A DNA stretch of 64,000 nt from Apostichopus japonicus (GCF_037975245.1 NC_092578.1:17925821-17989820), one strand, 5' to 3'; shown: positions 22,830 to 37,800, numbered from the stretch's first letter. Program-made: numbers and translations. Notes: generated from the sequence alone by a model not told the origin.

Positions 22830-25800
22830 GTATGTCCATATATTGCTTTGAGACTCATGTTACAGTGAAATATTGTGCATAGGCAATTGGTTGCTTCATC
22901 AGGCACCCTCCTACAGATAGACAGTTCTACATGTATAGCAGTTTCTATGTAATTCAGGTTGGTTGTTATTTAGACCAAGCTGTGTAATATTCGCACTAAT
23001 ATGGGACTCTCTAGAATTCTGAACTGAGCTAGGCACTGTCAAATACGTCTTGATGCGCTTGATCTATACACCCAACCCCCCCCCCCCCCCCCCAATGTCA
23101 TTACTCCACCCATATGTGTTAGAAAGACCAAACAAGTTGGCCTGACGTTTCGATCCTAGCAGGATCTTCTTCAGAGGCTAAATGACAAGTGTAATTTAGC
23201 TTGTCATTTAGCCTCTGAAGAAGATCCTGCTAGGATCGAAACGTCAGGCCAACTTACTTTTACACATACTGTATGACACAGGCTCTCTAGTGGATAAGCA
23301 GTTTGCTAACAGTTTTATTTTATTTTAATGTTTCATACTTTGTAATATCTGAAAGCGATTCCAAGCAAGTTACCCAGGCTTGCATCATTCAACATAGTGC
23401 AGTTACTGCAGTTTGAACACGTTGAGGTGGTACCATACCATAATCGTACTGTATGCTTTCAAGAAAAACTGAGTATCAACAGTTGACAGATAAACATTTT
23501 AGACTACACCAGAACTATTTTGTCTCGTATTTTCATGGTATCTATTCTTTGGTCGTTCCATTTCAGTCGTCCTTAAATTTGACCCCATGGTCATTTCGGA
23601 TGTTAGCCCATTACTGGATCTCTTCGATCGGTTATCAAAGTTGGGAGGTGTTCTAAGGCGGGTGATTGTTGGAGCCTTACTTGATAGTGATATTTATGCC
23701 AAACTAATGCAAGGTAAGTCTTCAATATATAGTTTATTTCTTAAGATATTTATTTTTGCTATTCTTAAAAGGACCTCTGTTGTTTAATATAATAATATTA
23801 CCACAGCTACATGAAACCCTTGGGATTTAAGCTGCTTCTTGTGTTAAATCTGGCAAATTGTCAGTACTAAAATAAATTGTAAACTACTGTATTTATACAG
23901 TGACCATTGCATAGCCCCTCTTACCCCTCGACTCTCTCCTACCCTCTCACCTAATCCACAAAAGGTATTGATGATTTCACCACTTCTGATCTTATATTTT
24001 TTCCTCTTACATTTCTCCTCCCCCTCCCCCCTCCCAACAGTTACAAAGCTGGATGAATCGTTACAAAGAGATGGCCGTTTGGCTTACAGGGCTGCAATGG
24101 AATATCTGGCCTACCCAGACCTCTCTGGCTTCCAGATGAAAGGTGCGGTATCTACAGTATCTTGTAATTGTTGCTGTTTTACAGTACTTCGACACAAATG
24201 ACTTCGTTTAGTAGACTAAATTGGTAAAAACCAGTGTTGCATGAGGATACCTATATCGCAGGGAATAATTTATCTAGCATTGCGTAGCAAAATCTTACAT
24301 ACAAAATGGTTAAAGATGTATAGCAGTGTATTTTACACAGGAATCCATAGTATTTTACAAAGGACACAATTCAGAGACATGAAAACTGCTACACAAAATT
24401 TGAACGGTAAATTAATCCCTGAATCGGCCTTTCAACCTACTTTGCGATATGCCAGAAAATGAAGGAAATCACATATCTTATAATGACATTCATGAATGTC
24501 GTGGAGTTAAAAATGCTAGACAAATGTGCGTGAATAATGTAATATCAGTTCGTAAATGAATTGTGGACCCTGCCCATGGTTACCGAGATTTTGCTATCCG
24601 CAGGGGGCTATCATGTAATACATGGTTTTCTAAACTTATCATAGTGCATTACGAATCTATGTGAAAACCTCCTTGTGCTCTGTGCTGCTCTCTTAAGGCA
24701 TTGAAGACTCTCCCCAAACTGTGTGCCGCCCTCTGAAAAAGTTAACTTTCCTTTGCTTCCAAGTGAAGTTTTTTACTTGTCGCTACAAAATGCAGACAGT
24801 AATGAAACGTGATACCGTTAAATTTTTTTTATCTAGACCTGAGATGTCCATCGCTGCTATGTACACTGTGTTGTGGGTATTGACCGTAGTTGCATGTAGT
24901 GACTGTACACTAGTGTGTACTTACCGACGGTAGCAAGCTGTGTGTGTATTTCTGGGATCGATAGTGGTGTCTAACACTTCTGTTACACCTCATTCGAAAC
25001 TAGGTCAGATTACCGGCATCAGAAGTTTCTTTGTTGGGCGAGTCTTCACTCCCTTTAATCCACCATTGAAATAATTGGTAATATACGTCTTGCGTATGAA
25101 TGTGTGTTTCTAATGTGTCAATATAACGAAATTGAATACAGACATTGTAATTTGCACCCAGGTCATTGGTTGACCTGCTAAAAGGTCAAAGGTTTATACA
25201 GTTCATTGCTTAGAAACTACTGTACCAGTATGAATGTCGTCCTCATTTCAACAGCCTAAAGTGAAAGTTTTAAAATTCTATTCCAGTTCCGTCTTACCCA
25301 GCACTGGATCCAAATCTAGAACACCACAACTTTGTCGGAGAGCTTCTCTTCTGGACAGCGGTTTATAATTTCCCACAGGAGATGATAACTTTCTTACTGA
25401 GCATGTTACCAGACAATGATTACAAGGTTAGAAAATTTCAGTAAGGTCATTCATTCTGGGAGGAAGTTTTGCTCCGGTTGGAAATAATCTCCATGGTTTA
25501 TACTGAAAAATTGTAAAATGCTATCTCACTGGTTTGTCAATTTAGATTTATATTAAGTGAGTGTTTTGTCTGAGCCTCGAGATATTGCCTATAATTTCCT
25601 TAGGAATCATATTAATAATCCTTATATTCCTGGGTCGAATTCCAAGTGGGAAGGTGGAGGGTTTGGGAGGGGGCATGCTGTTGTACCCTCTCACCTTTTT
25701 CACCAAGGGGAAAACACTTCTGATGAGCCTAGTGTTGCTTTAGTTTATAATTATTACAAATAATACATGGTTCATTATTTACTATAAAATTCATCAATTT

Positions 25801-28800
25801 CTTTGTTTGAGGGAGGGAAGGAGAAAAGTAAAAGGAGTATGAAAATTAAAATTATGAATCTGTCTTGGGTGTTGTTATTGTTCTTAAGGTCACATTCTTC
25901 CATCTGTTAGCAATACTGTCTTTAAAGTTTTGGTTTTACACTAACCCATACAGTACTTTTCCCAAATATTTCTGTCTTAAAAGTTCCAACGTATTTTTAT
26001 TAACATTTTGATCAATGAATGCAGAATTGATTTTCAAATTGTTTTGGTTCTCGCCAGGAAAAATTCACGATGATATTCCTGAAGCATTACGTCCGAATCG
26101 CAATGACCTTGAAAGGCAGGACGAACCCCAACCATGTGGTGCACATCAGTGTGCAGCTGTTTAGTAACGAAGCTCTGGCCAGTAAAATGGTCGCCGAGAT
26201 GGGTCTCCTTCACGTTCTCTGCCTCTCTGGTCTGATTCTGCTCAGGCCAGCCCTTCAAGCCAGTCCACTCATGGGTAATACACTACGAGAGATTCTTGAT
26301 GTCACCTAAAAGGGGGTTATCTCCATTCAGGGGGGTAGGAAGCTTTCAAAAAGTGGGGGGGGGCACAACATCAGAGGGGCACTTTCTCATTCCACTACCA
26401 CCATTCGTTATGCTATAAACCAATACACACCGGCCATATCACTGAAATATATATGATGTGTTAGTATGCTATCAATACTATTATGGTGCGCTGCAACATT
26501 GATTTTTTTTTTTTTATTGAGATTGTTTATTGTTAACCATGCTACTAAAAGATATGGGATGCGATTTTAAAAATAGCATGTGCAGACTAAAAGTAAATAA
26601 TTAAAATTTAATATTAAAATTAAAGGCATATGATATCCAAAAGACAGTTCTTCATCAAAGGGGCACATTTTATTTGCCAGTAGGGCACATTTGCTATTTT
26701 GGAAAAAAGTGGGGGGGTGGGGCACAAAGCAGCAATATAAGAAACACCCGTACTAAACGATAATAATAAAAATATAATATATGAAAGAAAAAAAAACCTG
26801 AACACCTATAGTCCAAAACAAATTCAGAAGTATGTAAATAGTAAAATAGTTAAAAAAAAGAAAAAGTTTTGCGGTACTTTTCTTTCCAAAAGGACCCCTG
26901 ATACTTCCAACGGAATAAATGGTTTATCATACCTCTTTGTAGCAAGAGATTATATCAATCAGCTCGCACTATATAAAAAAGAACTGCAATCATAAAGTGT
27001 CTGTTGATCTTAACATTTCTGGCCTAACTGTTATTATATTCAGATCAGGATTAAGGTAGCATTTTTTATCCTGTCAAAAAAATAATGTCGGATAACCCAA
27101 CAATACTGAAAATTTGCATTGCATCTAGGGGAGCCCTTTTTTCCCCCCCTCTACAATATATACTACAGGCCATCTGTATTGTGCTACTGAGACCCTCAAA
27201 ACCATTTTGAGCGTGAGAGCGTGGTGGCCAATTGGCTAAGGCGTCGGACTCGTGATCCAAGGATTTCTGGTTCGATTCCTGCCTAGTTCATTATGTGTGT
27301 CCTTGGGCAAGATGCTTTATCTCAATTGCCTCTCTCCACCCAGGGGTTAAATGGGTACCTGTGAGGTAACTTGTCATTGGGCGCAGTATATAACTGCTGT
27401 TGACTGGAGGGATTGTCTCTGGGACAGGTTATCATTGACCAGGGGAAATATAACGTCTGTAAAGCGCTTTGAGACCTATCGCTGGTATAAAGCGCTATAT
27501 AAAAAAGCAAATATTATTATATCTTCCAAGTTCAGACTCAATCCTGATGTAGCATCATTTCTTATGTCAAACTCTCCAGGGATATTCCCCTTGCTCTATT
27601 AGTGCGGGCAATACTGGTATCCTTTGGTGAAGACAGAAGACACGGAAGGCAAACTGGAACAAATGTACTCACTGGAACAAATGTACTCAAACAATAGAAT
27701 TGTTTTCCCTTTTCCTTTGATGAATAATATTTTTTTTTTGTATTTCAACTTGTTTCTCTGTTGCATCAGCTTCATGGCCGAATCGAGATTCGAGGAAAAG
27801 TATTCACCAAGTCCTCAATTGTGACAGTAAAATATTAAAAGACCAGTGCTATTGGCCGATCGTGAGCGACTTCTCGAACATTCTCTCGCACCAATCGGTC
27901 GCCAGTTATTTCTTCAAGGATCGTCTCCTCATGCAGTTATGGAGCAGGTTTTTAACTTTGTTTATGGGTAAGCAGAGATTATTTTATTGTCAAACCACCT
28001 TCCCAACTGCACTCCACACCCCCTCCCTACACCTGCAACCCCACCTCTCAACATGTCCATATTGCACCTGTTTATCTACTCTCAGATTTTTGACAGGGTT
28101 TTGTTTGTTCGTTCCCAACATTTTAAAAAGTTTACAAAATGTGCACAGAACTGTATTTCCTTGGAGAACACAGTTTGCAGGATTTCAGGATTTACTGTTT
28201 GGAAATGCACACCCACACATTCCACCCTGTAGACATAATTAATTGAACGTTTTTTTTGCTGTCTGTATTGCACGACTAAAATTATACTGCCCATATCCAT
28301 CACGTTTCAATGCATTCGTTGACGCACATCACTGCAATGAGAGAAAAAATGTATCCAGTGTGGTACAGTATAGCAGTGTCGCTATGCGCAAAGAAGAAAT
28401 TGTTATGCAAATTTATGCAAAGAAGAAGTTACGTCATAATTGCAATTCAAAAATACGACCACTTTACTATTCCGTGCATTATTATTTACTAAAGCTATTA
28501 AGTTTTCCATTTGGGCAATTTCAGCAGTTCCTTAGCAAATTGAATAATCCTTCACCAAGGAATGACCATAATTAACATGATTGATATGACTAAATTACAG
28601 TACCACATAGGCGAAGGAATTTCAGCTATGAAAGTAACATTCAAGCGTAATAGTGTTTAGTTAAAGCATCTCTGAACTTTAAAGTGGAAAGCTGGAGAAT
28701 TCTTCTGCAAAGTAGCAGCTTTTTTTCTTCTTCATTAGGTACTACATATATGATGACACTGGTACAGTATAACTACTGTAGATATTAACATGCTCATTGC

Positions 28801-31800
28801 CTGTGGTGGTAGAGAATATAGGAAACACAACCAGTACATTTTTTTTTTTTTTTTAAATTGGAAGTAAAATTGAAGAAATGCTGGTATGGTATACATTTTT
28901 AAGTGGTGAGGTATACAACTGTAAATATGATCTTATCTGTTAAATTGTGTGTGTAAGAATTTTTCATATACAGCCTCGTAGTCTCATGTGACTTCATTCA
29001 TTGCATGATACGCACTGATGACTCAATCTGTAGACAGCTTGAAGCCAGAGTAACACCAATCACTTTCGTTTTATATCCTTTTTTCTTTATGGGAAGGAGA
29101 AAGATGTGGAGGGGGTGAACATTAGGACCATCCAGCAACTTGAGATGGGATAGGGGAGGGCAATTTGAACTCACTGCTTATTTACTGCTACTGCCTACCT
29201 ACCTACAGTACCTACCTACGTACAGTACCTACTTACAGTACCTACAGTAGATACCTACCGACAGTACCTACCTACAGTACCTACCTACCTATAGTACCTA
29301 CCTACAGTACCTACCTACCTACCCTACCTACCTACCTACCTACAGTACCTACCTACCTACCTACCATACCTACCTATCTACCTACCTACAGTACCTACCT
29401 ACAGTACCTACCTACATACATTACCTACCTACAGTACCTACCTACCAACCTACATACATACAGACGTACATACATACCTAGTTACAGTGCCTACCTCCCT
29501 ACAGTACCTACCTACAGTACTACCTACCTACCTACAGTACCTACCTACCTACTTACAGAACCTACCTACAGTACTTACCTACAGTACTTACCTACCTACA
29601 GTACCTACCTACCTACCTACAGAACCTACCTACAGTACCTACCTCCCTACAGTACCTCCCTACAGTACCTCCCTACAGTACCTACCTACAGTACCTACCT
29701 ACAGTACCTACCTACAGTACCTACCTCCCTACAGTACCTACCTACCTATGTCGGTGGTATCCAGTGATTCTCATATTCCTCACCAATTTTAGCCTTCCTC
29801 TACTGTGTTTCTGATTATATTTCGAGCTGGAAAATTCAATCACAGACCTTCTCGTGTAAGCAACCGCGACCTGTCAAAAATACAAATACCAACAGTAATG
29901 TTTGTGGAGAAACATTAACAAAATAAGTACTTTAATAATTCATCGTTATCATAATTGTGTTTTGCAGTTATAGAAAGCAATTTCCTTTTCCTTTTTGTTT
30001 TTTGGTTGTTTTCACAGTACTTATTTTCATTTATTCTCTCTGACCCTCTGTACAGGTATGAATCTTAATAAAAGGGAACTCGGTTATCACGTAGAGTTTG
30101 AACCAAATTCATATTCCACTGCATTTGCAGCCGAAATTGAGGGCTGTGCTGCGCCTATGTGGCAAATTGCTTCACACTGCCATGATAAGGTATGTATTCA
30201 TGAACCATTTCTAATTCAACATTGGCCGTGAAGTGAATTATTTAGATGACACTATCTTCAAGGAAGATAATTACAGCATAATGTATGCACTGTCTGCTTC
30301 TTCAAGTATTCGATCAACTCTCTCTGGTACCCAGGGTGTTTTTGGACTTTACCATTGGATAATAGGAATTTACCATTGGATTAAAGGTTGGCATAGGCTA
30401 GTGATTTCAGCCGTTGTTTTCAGTGGTACATTCTGTCGTTGCATTTAAATCATGGTTTATTATGATATGTAACATATACGCTGATAACGTAAATAATAGG
30501 AAGATAAAATTAAAAGTCATGTCCCTTATGCCAGACTGAGAATGCGGAAAATAATAATAATAATATTTGATTTTTATATAGCGCGTTATACCAGCAATAG
30601 CGCTTTACAGATGTTATATTAGCAGTGGCCAATGATAACCTGTCCCAGAGACAATCCCTCCAGTCGGCTGCAGTTATATACTGCGCCCAATGACAAGGTA
30701 CCTCACAGGTCACCATTTATCCCCTGGATGGAAAGAAGCAATTGAGATAAAGCATCTTGCCCAAGGAGGCAACGTAATGAGCTGGGCAGGAATTGAAGCA
30801 GCAATCGTTGGATAACAAGTCCAAACGCCTTAGCCAACTTTCCACCACACTCTCAAAATATGTTGGTTGTAATAGTCCAGTATGAACAAAAAGAAATTTC
30901 AATGCATATCCTGTACTATATAGTAATTATCAGGCCCAGAGTCCTACCACAGGGGGTGGGGGGGGAGGACTTACGTGGATTATAAGCGAAACAGTTTAGT
31001 TCATTCGTGTAGATTTGTTCTTATGCTAATGAGAGGGAGGATATTACCTTGGATTGGTTAATTAACTGTCGAGATTGCAGTCTGAATCTGAAATATATTT
31101 GTACTTTTCTGCTTTGATGATTTGCTCAACCTTTCTGTTTTTTTTATTATTTATCTTATCTAGACCACCATGCTGTATACAGTAGCATTAACCAAAGAAC
31201 TACAGACAGCTTTGATACTTTGGCTGGAAAATCTTAATATGGGAGAGAGTCTACATCCTCTTCAAGTCTCATTTCACATCCCCTTGATCAGATATCTCAG
31301 TGTATTCCTTAAACAGGTAAGCTTCAGCTAGTCACTCATAGAAACCAACACTGTTATGCTAAGCCTAAGCTTAGTTACCAGGACATGTAACGAGGAGAAT
31401 GGTGATACACACCCGAGGATGATCACACAGTCACAGTCTTGATGCAAGGGGACTGGGGTTGAGAGCGGATCAGTCGTTCGGTTGTTTGGTTTTCGTGCCC
31501 AGCTTCTTTCCTGGGTGACTTTTGTTAAAAAGTACCAGGGCATGTAATCAATCTAAACATAGGAGAGAATCTCAATTGTCTTCAAGTCTCATTTCACATC
31601 CCCTTGATAACATACCCCAGTGTATTCCTTATGAAAATTAATGAAAATCCTTATCAAAATTTATGAAAATCAAAATCAAAATCCTTATGAAAGTTATGAA
31701 AGCATTAGTCATATTATTATTTGGACATATTTTAATATCACAAGCATTGCAATACATTTTTTTGCAGTAACAATTAAATTTGGATACATCTGATGATAAA

Positions 31801-34800
31801 ATGTTTACATTTTTTTAATGTTTAATTCTCAGGGCATCAATGAACAAGGGATGACTTTAACTATGTTAATACGTAGTCCTGGTAGACTTAGAAAACTAAT
31901 GATGTTTCCACTTCAAATCATGGTAAGAATTATTTCAATGTAGACATTTTTATTTGATGCCATTGGGTTTCTTTACCAAAAAGGTTTATGTAGGTAGCTT
32001 TGACGATGGCCCAACAGTGCCGTTGCAAAAATAAAGGTTGGCGAACCTATTCTTCATGTTGTGAAAGTGTCCATTAGCTATAGGTTGCATCCAAAAACCT
32101 GCCGTTTTTACTGAACGGCAGTTTTTTTTTTCCAGTTGGTTAGCTGAGTGATCAGTCCCATCTTTTCACACCTTAGTTGAGCTGCCTATCCGTCTATTAT
32201 GCTACTCATCACACAGCTAGTAGCCAAATCACTACCAGATCAAGGCAGACATGGCAAGGTGTGAACAAATCAACTCTTTCAAACTCACCAATATCAGTCT
32301 GTTTTGCAGGAGAGATAAAGTTTCAGTAAGTTGTGATCAAGAGCGCTGAAAAATGCAACCTATGGTTTATGGACTAATTCTTGTCATGTTTTCATTAGAT
32401 AAGATTAAGATAATTTGGCGACCCAGTGTATTTGAGATAAATATTTTGGTTGATATTGTTTTGGCAAGTCTCTTGCTTTTGAGAGAGAGAAAAATATATT
32501 TTAGCAAAGGTTTCTTTTTTCTTTTCTAGAAATATATTTTTTTGGTCTCTGAAGTTTTTTCCAGAAAGATATTTTGGAAACGCCACGCCCTATGCACATG
32601 CAACATCTTCATATTCCATGATTATTATATGTCATGACTGATATTTTCTCATAACTTTTGTTTTTATCTAAGGCTGCAGTCAACGAGGTCTTCTGCGGTA
32701 TGTGGGTACGCAATGGCCTGCAGATGAGATGTCAGGCCATGACTTATTTACAGTGCCACTTCTGTGCGTCCATGGCGGACCTAGATTTGTACTTTCTACA
32801 GGTAAAAAAAAATGGAGATACATACAACTAATGAGTACTTACATTGATATATCTGGACATTGAAACTAATTTGATCTGAGTAGCCTGTCAGTAGCTGGTT
32901 GTATGGTACTCTAATTGACAGAGGACGCCGTCATATTGGTCCTAAATGTGCGTTTCCTGTACTGAATGATGTCATCACGGCAATTGAGCTGAAAAACGTC
33001 TTTGCGCTTTTTTTTGCAATATAGTCAGTGCTATATTGTCAGCCTCTGGAATACATTCCTCCAAAGATAATAGAAGTGTACCATATTTAAATGTGCTGCA
33101 TAAACATAAAGTACGAATAAAAGATGTTTGTTTAATATTGCTTTATATAAATATCTGAAAAACATGAAGAAAGAATCTGCCCTTATTTTAACTGTCAGGG
33201 GCAAGGATAAAGATGGCAAAAATGCTTAAACAGTAACAAACCCATTTAGTGTAACCATGGCAACTTCTGTCGGTCACCAAGCAATTATGTACAGTTGGTT
33301 TAATCTGTACATGAATGCAATAACCAACAGGCATTGTTTTTGTAATAATGGTAAGAAAAAAGTGTCACTTTCTTATGAAACTTGCTATATTATTATGTGT
33401 TTGTCCGTTCGTCTGTCTGTCTGCCTCTTTCTTTGGTTATTGTTTTCTTTGTACATAAGTCTGTTATCTGTCAAAGGTCTACCAGGACGCGTTTATACTT
33501 GACGCAATGAAGTGTATCTCTCTATTTCTATTCTAGGTCTGTGCAGCTATGCTGGAACCTGCTGGATTTCCTGTTGATGAATTTATCAAGGTCATATTTG
33601 AGAGGCAAGTTGATAGTGGAAAGCAAATATAATTTTTTGTAGGTTATATCAAATTTGAAGATTTCAAGTTCGTCCTCCAAAAAGATTCAAGCTATAGTTT
33701 AAGTTTGCTATCATCTGAAATTTAAAGGAAAACAATTAGCAATCTTGTTTCGTTTGTTTTTGGAGTATTTGTTCAAAACGATCATCCTAATTAAAATAGC
33801 CAAGACCCGGTCCAAGTAAAATATTTTTTTGTCACTTTTCTTGTTTTCTTATTTGTTTGAGATAATTACGGTTCCATTTGGTACTGATGTGGTTGAAATG
33901 TATGACCCATATGGTTACACTTGGTTACTATGGTTACACTTATTATTTATTTAAATACGGGATCAAAGGAAGAGTGATCGATACACAAATCCCTCTTTTC
34001 TTTCTGAAAATGAAATTTGAGCAATTTCAGCTAAATTTCCTGCATTTAATGAATCTATAACTTGGAAAATGGTATAAATTATTTAATGCAAAATATTGGT
34101 TGCAATTAATCTGTAGTTTAATTTACATTAAGCCTGATAAATTAACATTGACTGTTTGTTTGTTCTCTTTTTAATAGATGTCTATCATACTCAATTTTAC
34201 ATTACAGAGGGAAAATTATGTTAGCTCCACGTGCACTACCACCCCATGTTTTTTTTCGACCTGCTATTTTTAAAGGCATTGAAGACTCGCCCCAACTGCG
34301 TGCCACACTCTGAAATAGTTAACTTTTTGTTGCTTGCAAGTGACATTTTCTGCTTTTCGCTACAATATACAGACAGTAATGAAACGTGATACCTTGTTAT
34401 CTTTAGCTGGGCCTGAGATGTCCATCACTGTATCTTTTGTACAGTGCTGTGGGTATTGACCGTAGCTGCATGTAGTACACTATAGTGTATAATTACCAAA
34501 GGTAGCAAGCTGCGTGCGTATTTTCCGGGATCGATTGTGGTGTGTAACACTTCTGTTACACCTCATTCGAAACTAGGTCAGATTACCAGCATTGGACATT
34601 TCTTTTTGCGCGAGTCTTCACACCCTTTAACTTCTCCATCTCTTATCTATGTTCAGGTTTAAGGTTTGGAAATTTGTGACCTTTGACCCAAGTCATGAAC
34701 CTTGCAATATGGATACCAATCAGGAAATGTCAATGTTGGAGGCTGCCCTCAATTTTATTGCTACGTTGGTCAGTGTCAGGACTAATCTCGGTGAGTTTTG

Positions 34801-37800
34801 TCTTTCACAGATCATTTCAATTTTCAAAGTAATAATGGAAAAAAAAGGAGCATTGGTACTTGGTTTGTTGTTCTTGTTGTTGTTGTTGCATTTCTTTGGT
34901 AAAATGTTTGATACAAAACATTCATCACAATGCAGTTTATTTTTGATTGACTAATGACTATGAGACTTTGGGATTGCTATTTCTCTCTCTGAAGTAGCTA
35001 TAAATAAATTATTGCATATTAAAACTAGGAGATACTTTTTCATTCCAAATATGAGGAACTATCTGGTGAGTTTAATAATAAGTAATATTTTAATAATAAT
35101 AATTAATATTTATATAGCACATCATCAGCAAAAACCTAAATATTAAATATATAGAATCAATAAGGCACAAAATGTAAACGCCTGAAGCAACAATATATAT
35201 AAAACCCGTACTAAACGATAATAAACAAAGCCCTAAACGCATATAGTCCAAAAAAAAATCAGAAATATGTAAATAGTAAACTAGTTTTAAGCAAACAATA
35301 CACAAAAAGAATAAAACATAGTTAATAATTAAATATAAATTTACTAGTATATAAAATTTACTTGTCTAATGATTCTTGCATTGTCATTCTTTATTTTACT
35401 TCCCAGGTATGAGCGCAGACGAAACCCTTCGATTGGAGATGGTGACCCTTCTCTGCATGGACGATAGAACCTACAGTAAATTACAGGACAAGATATCCTT
35501 TTAGGCACTTTAAACACTTTAGACACTTTGTCACATTACTCTGACAGCCGTGTATCATTAATTTTTTATTTTTTTTTATGATATTGTCATCTTGAATGAG
35601 GGTAGTCCTGCTCAGTGCAGAAGCAATGCTTTCCAGAGGAGCCCTCAGTACAAAATAAATATACAATATTATGCAGTAGAAAAACGGTAAGCATCAAGAA
35701 ACACAAAAAGGACGGCAAACAAATATCAGACATCTAAACAATATAAGTTTTCTTACTGCATTTAAAAATATTAACATTTGGCAAGCATTTCAAATTTGGG
35801 GGAAGACTGTTCCACGACCTGCCTCCAGAAAAGTTAAAGGACCTTTTACCATTCCCAGAATCTAATAATACCAACAATGCCACATAATCGAAATTTATGT
35901 CTATCCCATCTTGTCGTTAAAATTGATCCCAATGCTCCTTCTACTACACTCTCCCAACAGACCTGGCCAATGAACCTCTTTGAGGTTTTGTTTGTCCTAG
36001 ACTGTGTCATTTCTTTCCTAGTGTCTCAGTGGTTAACGCCGGTGCCTTTCAATCATAAGGTCCCCGGTTCGAGTCACTTCAAGATTAATGTATGTCGTCC
36101 AGTTATAGAGTTGTTGACAATTGACAATTCATAGTCATGGACGTTAAATATAAATGTAAGAGACTGACTCCGGTCAGCTTGCGGCTTTGATAAGCCAACG
36201 AGGCTTCTTCGCAAGTTCCTGTTTGCAGGAGGATCTAAAATACATACAAATACATACATAGTTTCCTTAATGCCTCCATACATTCCAGAGAAGACAGGAG
36301 TTATCAACACAAACTGCAAATTTGAGAAGACTCTTAAAGAGGTATGTGAAGTGCAATCGGCAAATGGGTCTCTCCATGGTCTCGAACAAAATTAACAGAG
36401 ATCAGCGCCATATTATATCATATATATATCATATATATTCGCCAGGATCTTCGCATACTTGTGAGCACTGCATTTGACATGAGATCATGCTACTTTGATT
36501 CAGAGATTTGCATACTTGTAGTAGACATCATAGACATAAGGACATATATAGTATATGACAGCACCCTTTGCTAAGAAGCTGGAAAGCCTCATGGTCAGAT
36601 GGCAGTGAACTCCCTTGTCGAATGTTTGCTTCTGATGAGCAGACACTTTTACATAGATTGTAGAGCTTGATATAAAGTATGTATTAGTAGAAGTTTTAGC
36701 CAAAATATCAGTCTCCACTTTCTATGAATTGGCTGACAAGCAGATCATAATCCTTTGTAATAATTTTTTATATTTAAATATTAGATTGCAGATTATCAGT
36801 TACCAACCTCTGACCTTGGAGGACTTCAGCAGGGCAAATATTCACCGAAACCTGAAATCTGGGAAAAGGAATTTGATCCGATCCACGTCATGTTTAGATC
36901 AATGGAAAGGAAGGAATTCCAATCAGCAATGAATAACTACACCACTTAGTAAGTTGTCAAGAATAACTTAGTAAATTAGAATAACTTAATGAGTAACTAG
37001 GAGAGTTGCAGTAACTTAGTTACTACAGTGAATGTCTCCACTTAAAAACAAGATTTTGATAAAGGGTTTTCACTAACTGTGGAATATTTTTTCCTAGTAG
37101 GATTTGCATTGTCTGCACTGACTCAATTTGCCTGAAAACACTCACAAGCCTTGTTCCACAGCAGTCACAGACTTTGTGATCAAAACTGCACTTATGTATG
37201 ATCTTAGTTTGAATCAACAAGAAAGTAAGGAAAATGCACCAGTTTCTAAGCATAGAGTGTCTTGTGGTACAGAAATTACTCTAGTATATGTAATTAATTA
37301 ATTAATTTTTAAATTAATTAATTAATTAAGTAGTAACTGATATTGAATTTGAGTGGGCCTAGTACAGTGTTTCTTCATCTTGTTCATTTCTCTTCCCATA
37401 TGAAAAACAAAACAAAATGCACCCCTTTACCAGCTGTGGGTTAACACTTTGCACATTAGGTGTTTGGTCCAGGGTGTTGTTCTTTCAGCTAATTAATTGT
37501 TGTGCCTATGCCCCCCCCCACCATGGAGTTCTGCCTCGCACCCCCCAAAGGGTCCATGCATCCCAGGTTAAGTAACCCTGGCCTAGTGGAAAGTGCACTT
37601 AGAATTGTTCAAGTTTAGTTATTACAGACAATATTAACTGTTTGAAAATTCCCTCCAACCACATAAGTACATTAAAATGGACGCAATCTTGCAAAGTCAA
37701 ACAAGACTATAATTTTATGACTGAAATATGCTATAGACATTTCAACCTGATCATATGAAATTGATTAATTTTTAACCATTTAACTTTTTGTGTTTTTTGC

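Noticed and set aside
29165-29792. 200-codon Tyr/Pro/Thr/Leu frame
   Set aside because: Translation of a CCTA-type minisatellite within UBR3 intron 7.
35560-35900. Possible LINE fragment (GGAAGACTGTTCCACGACC region) in the U12 intron
   Set aside because: No reverse transcriptase motif or second copy in the window could be found to support it.
36729-36932. Frame reading through the start of UBR3 exon 16 (IISYQPLTLEDF..)
   Set aside because: The correct frame, set by the acceptor at 36783-36784, gives QQGKYSPKPEIWEKEFDP, a clear UBR3 match.
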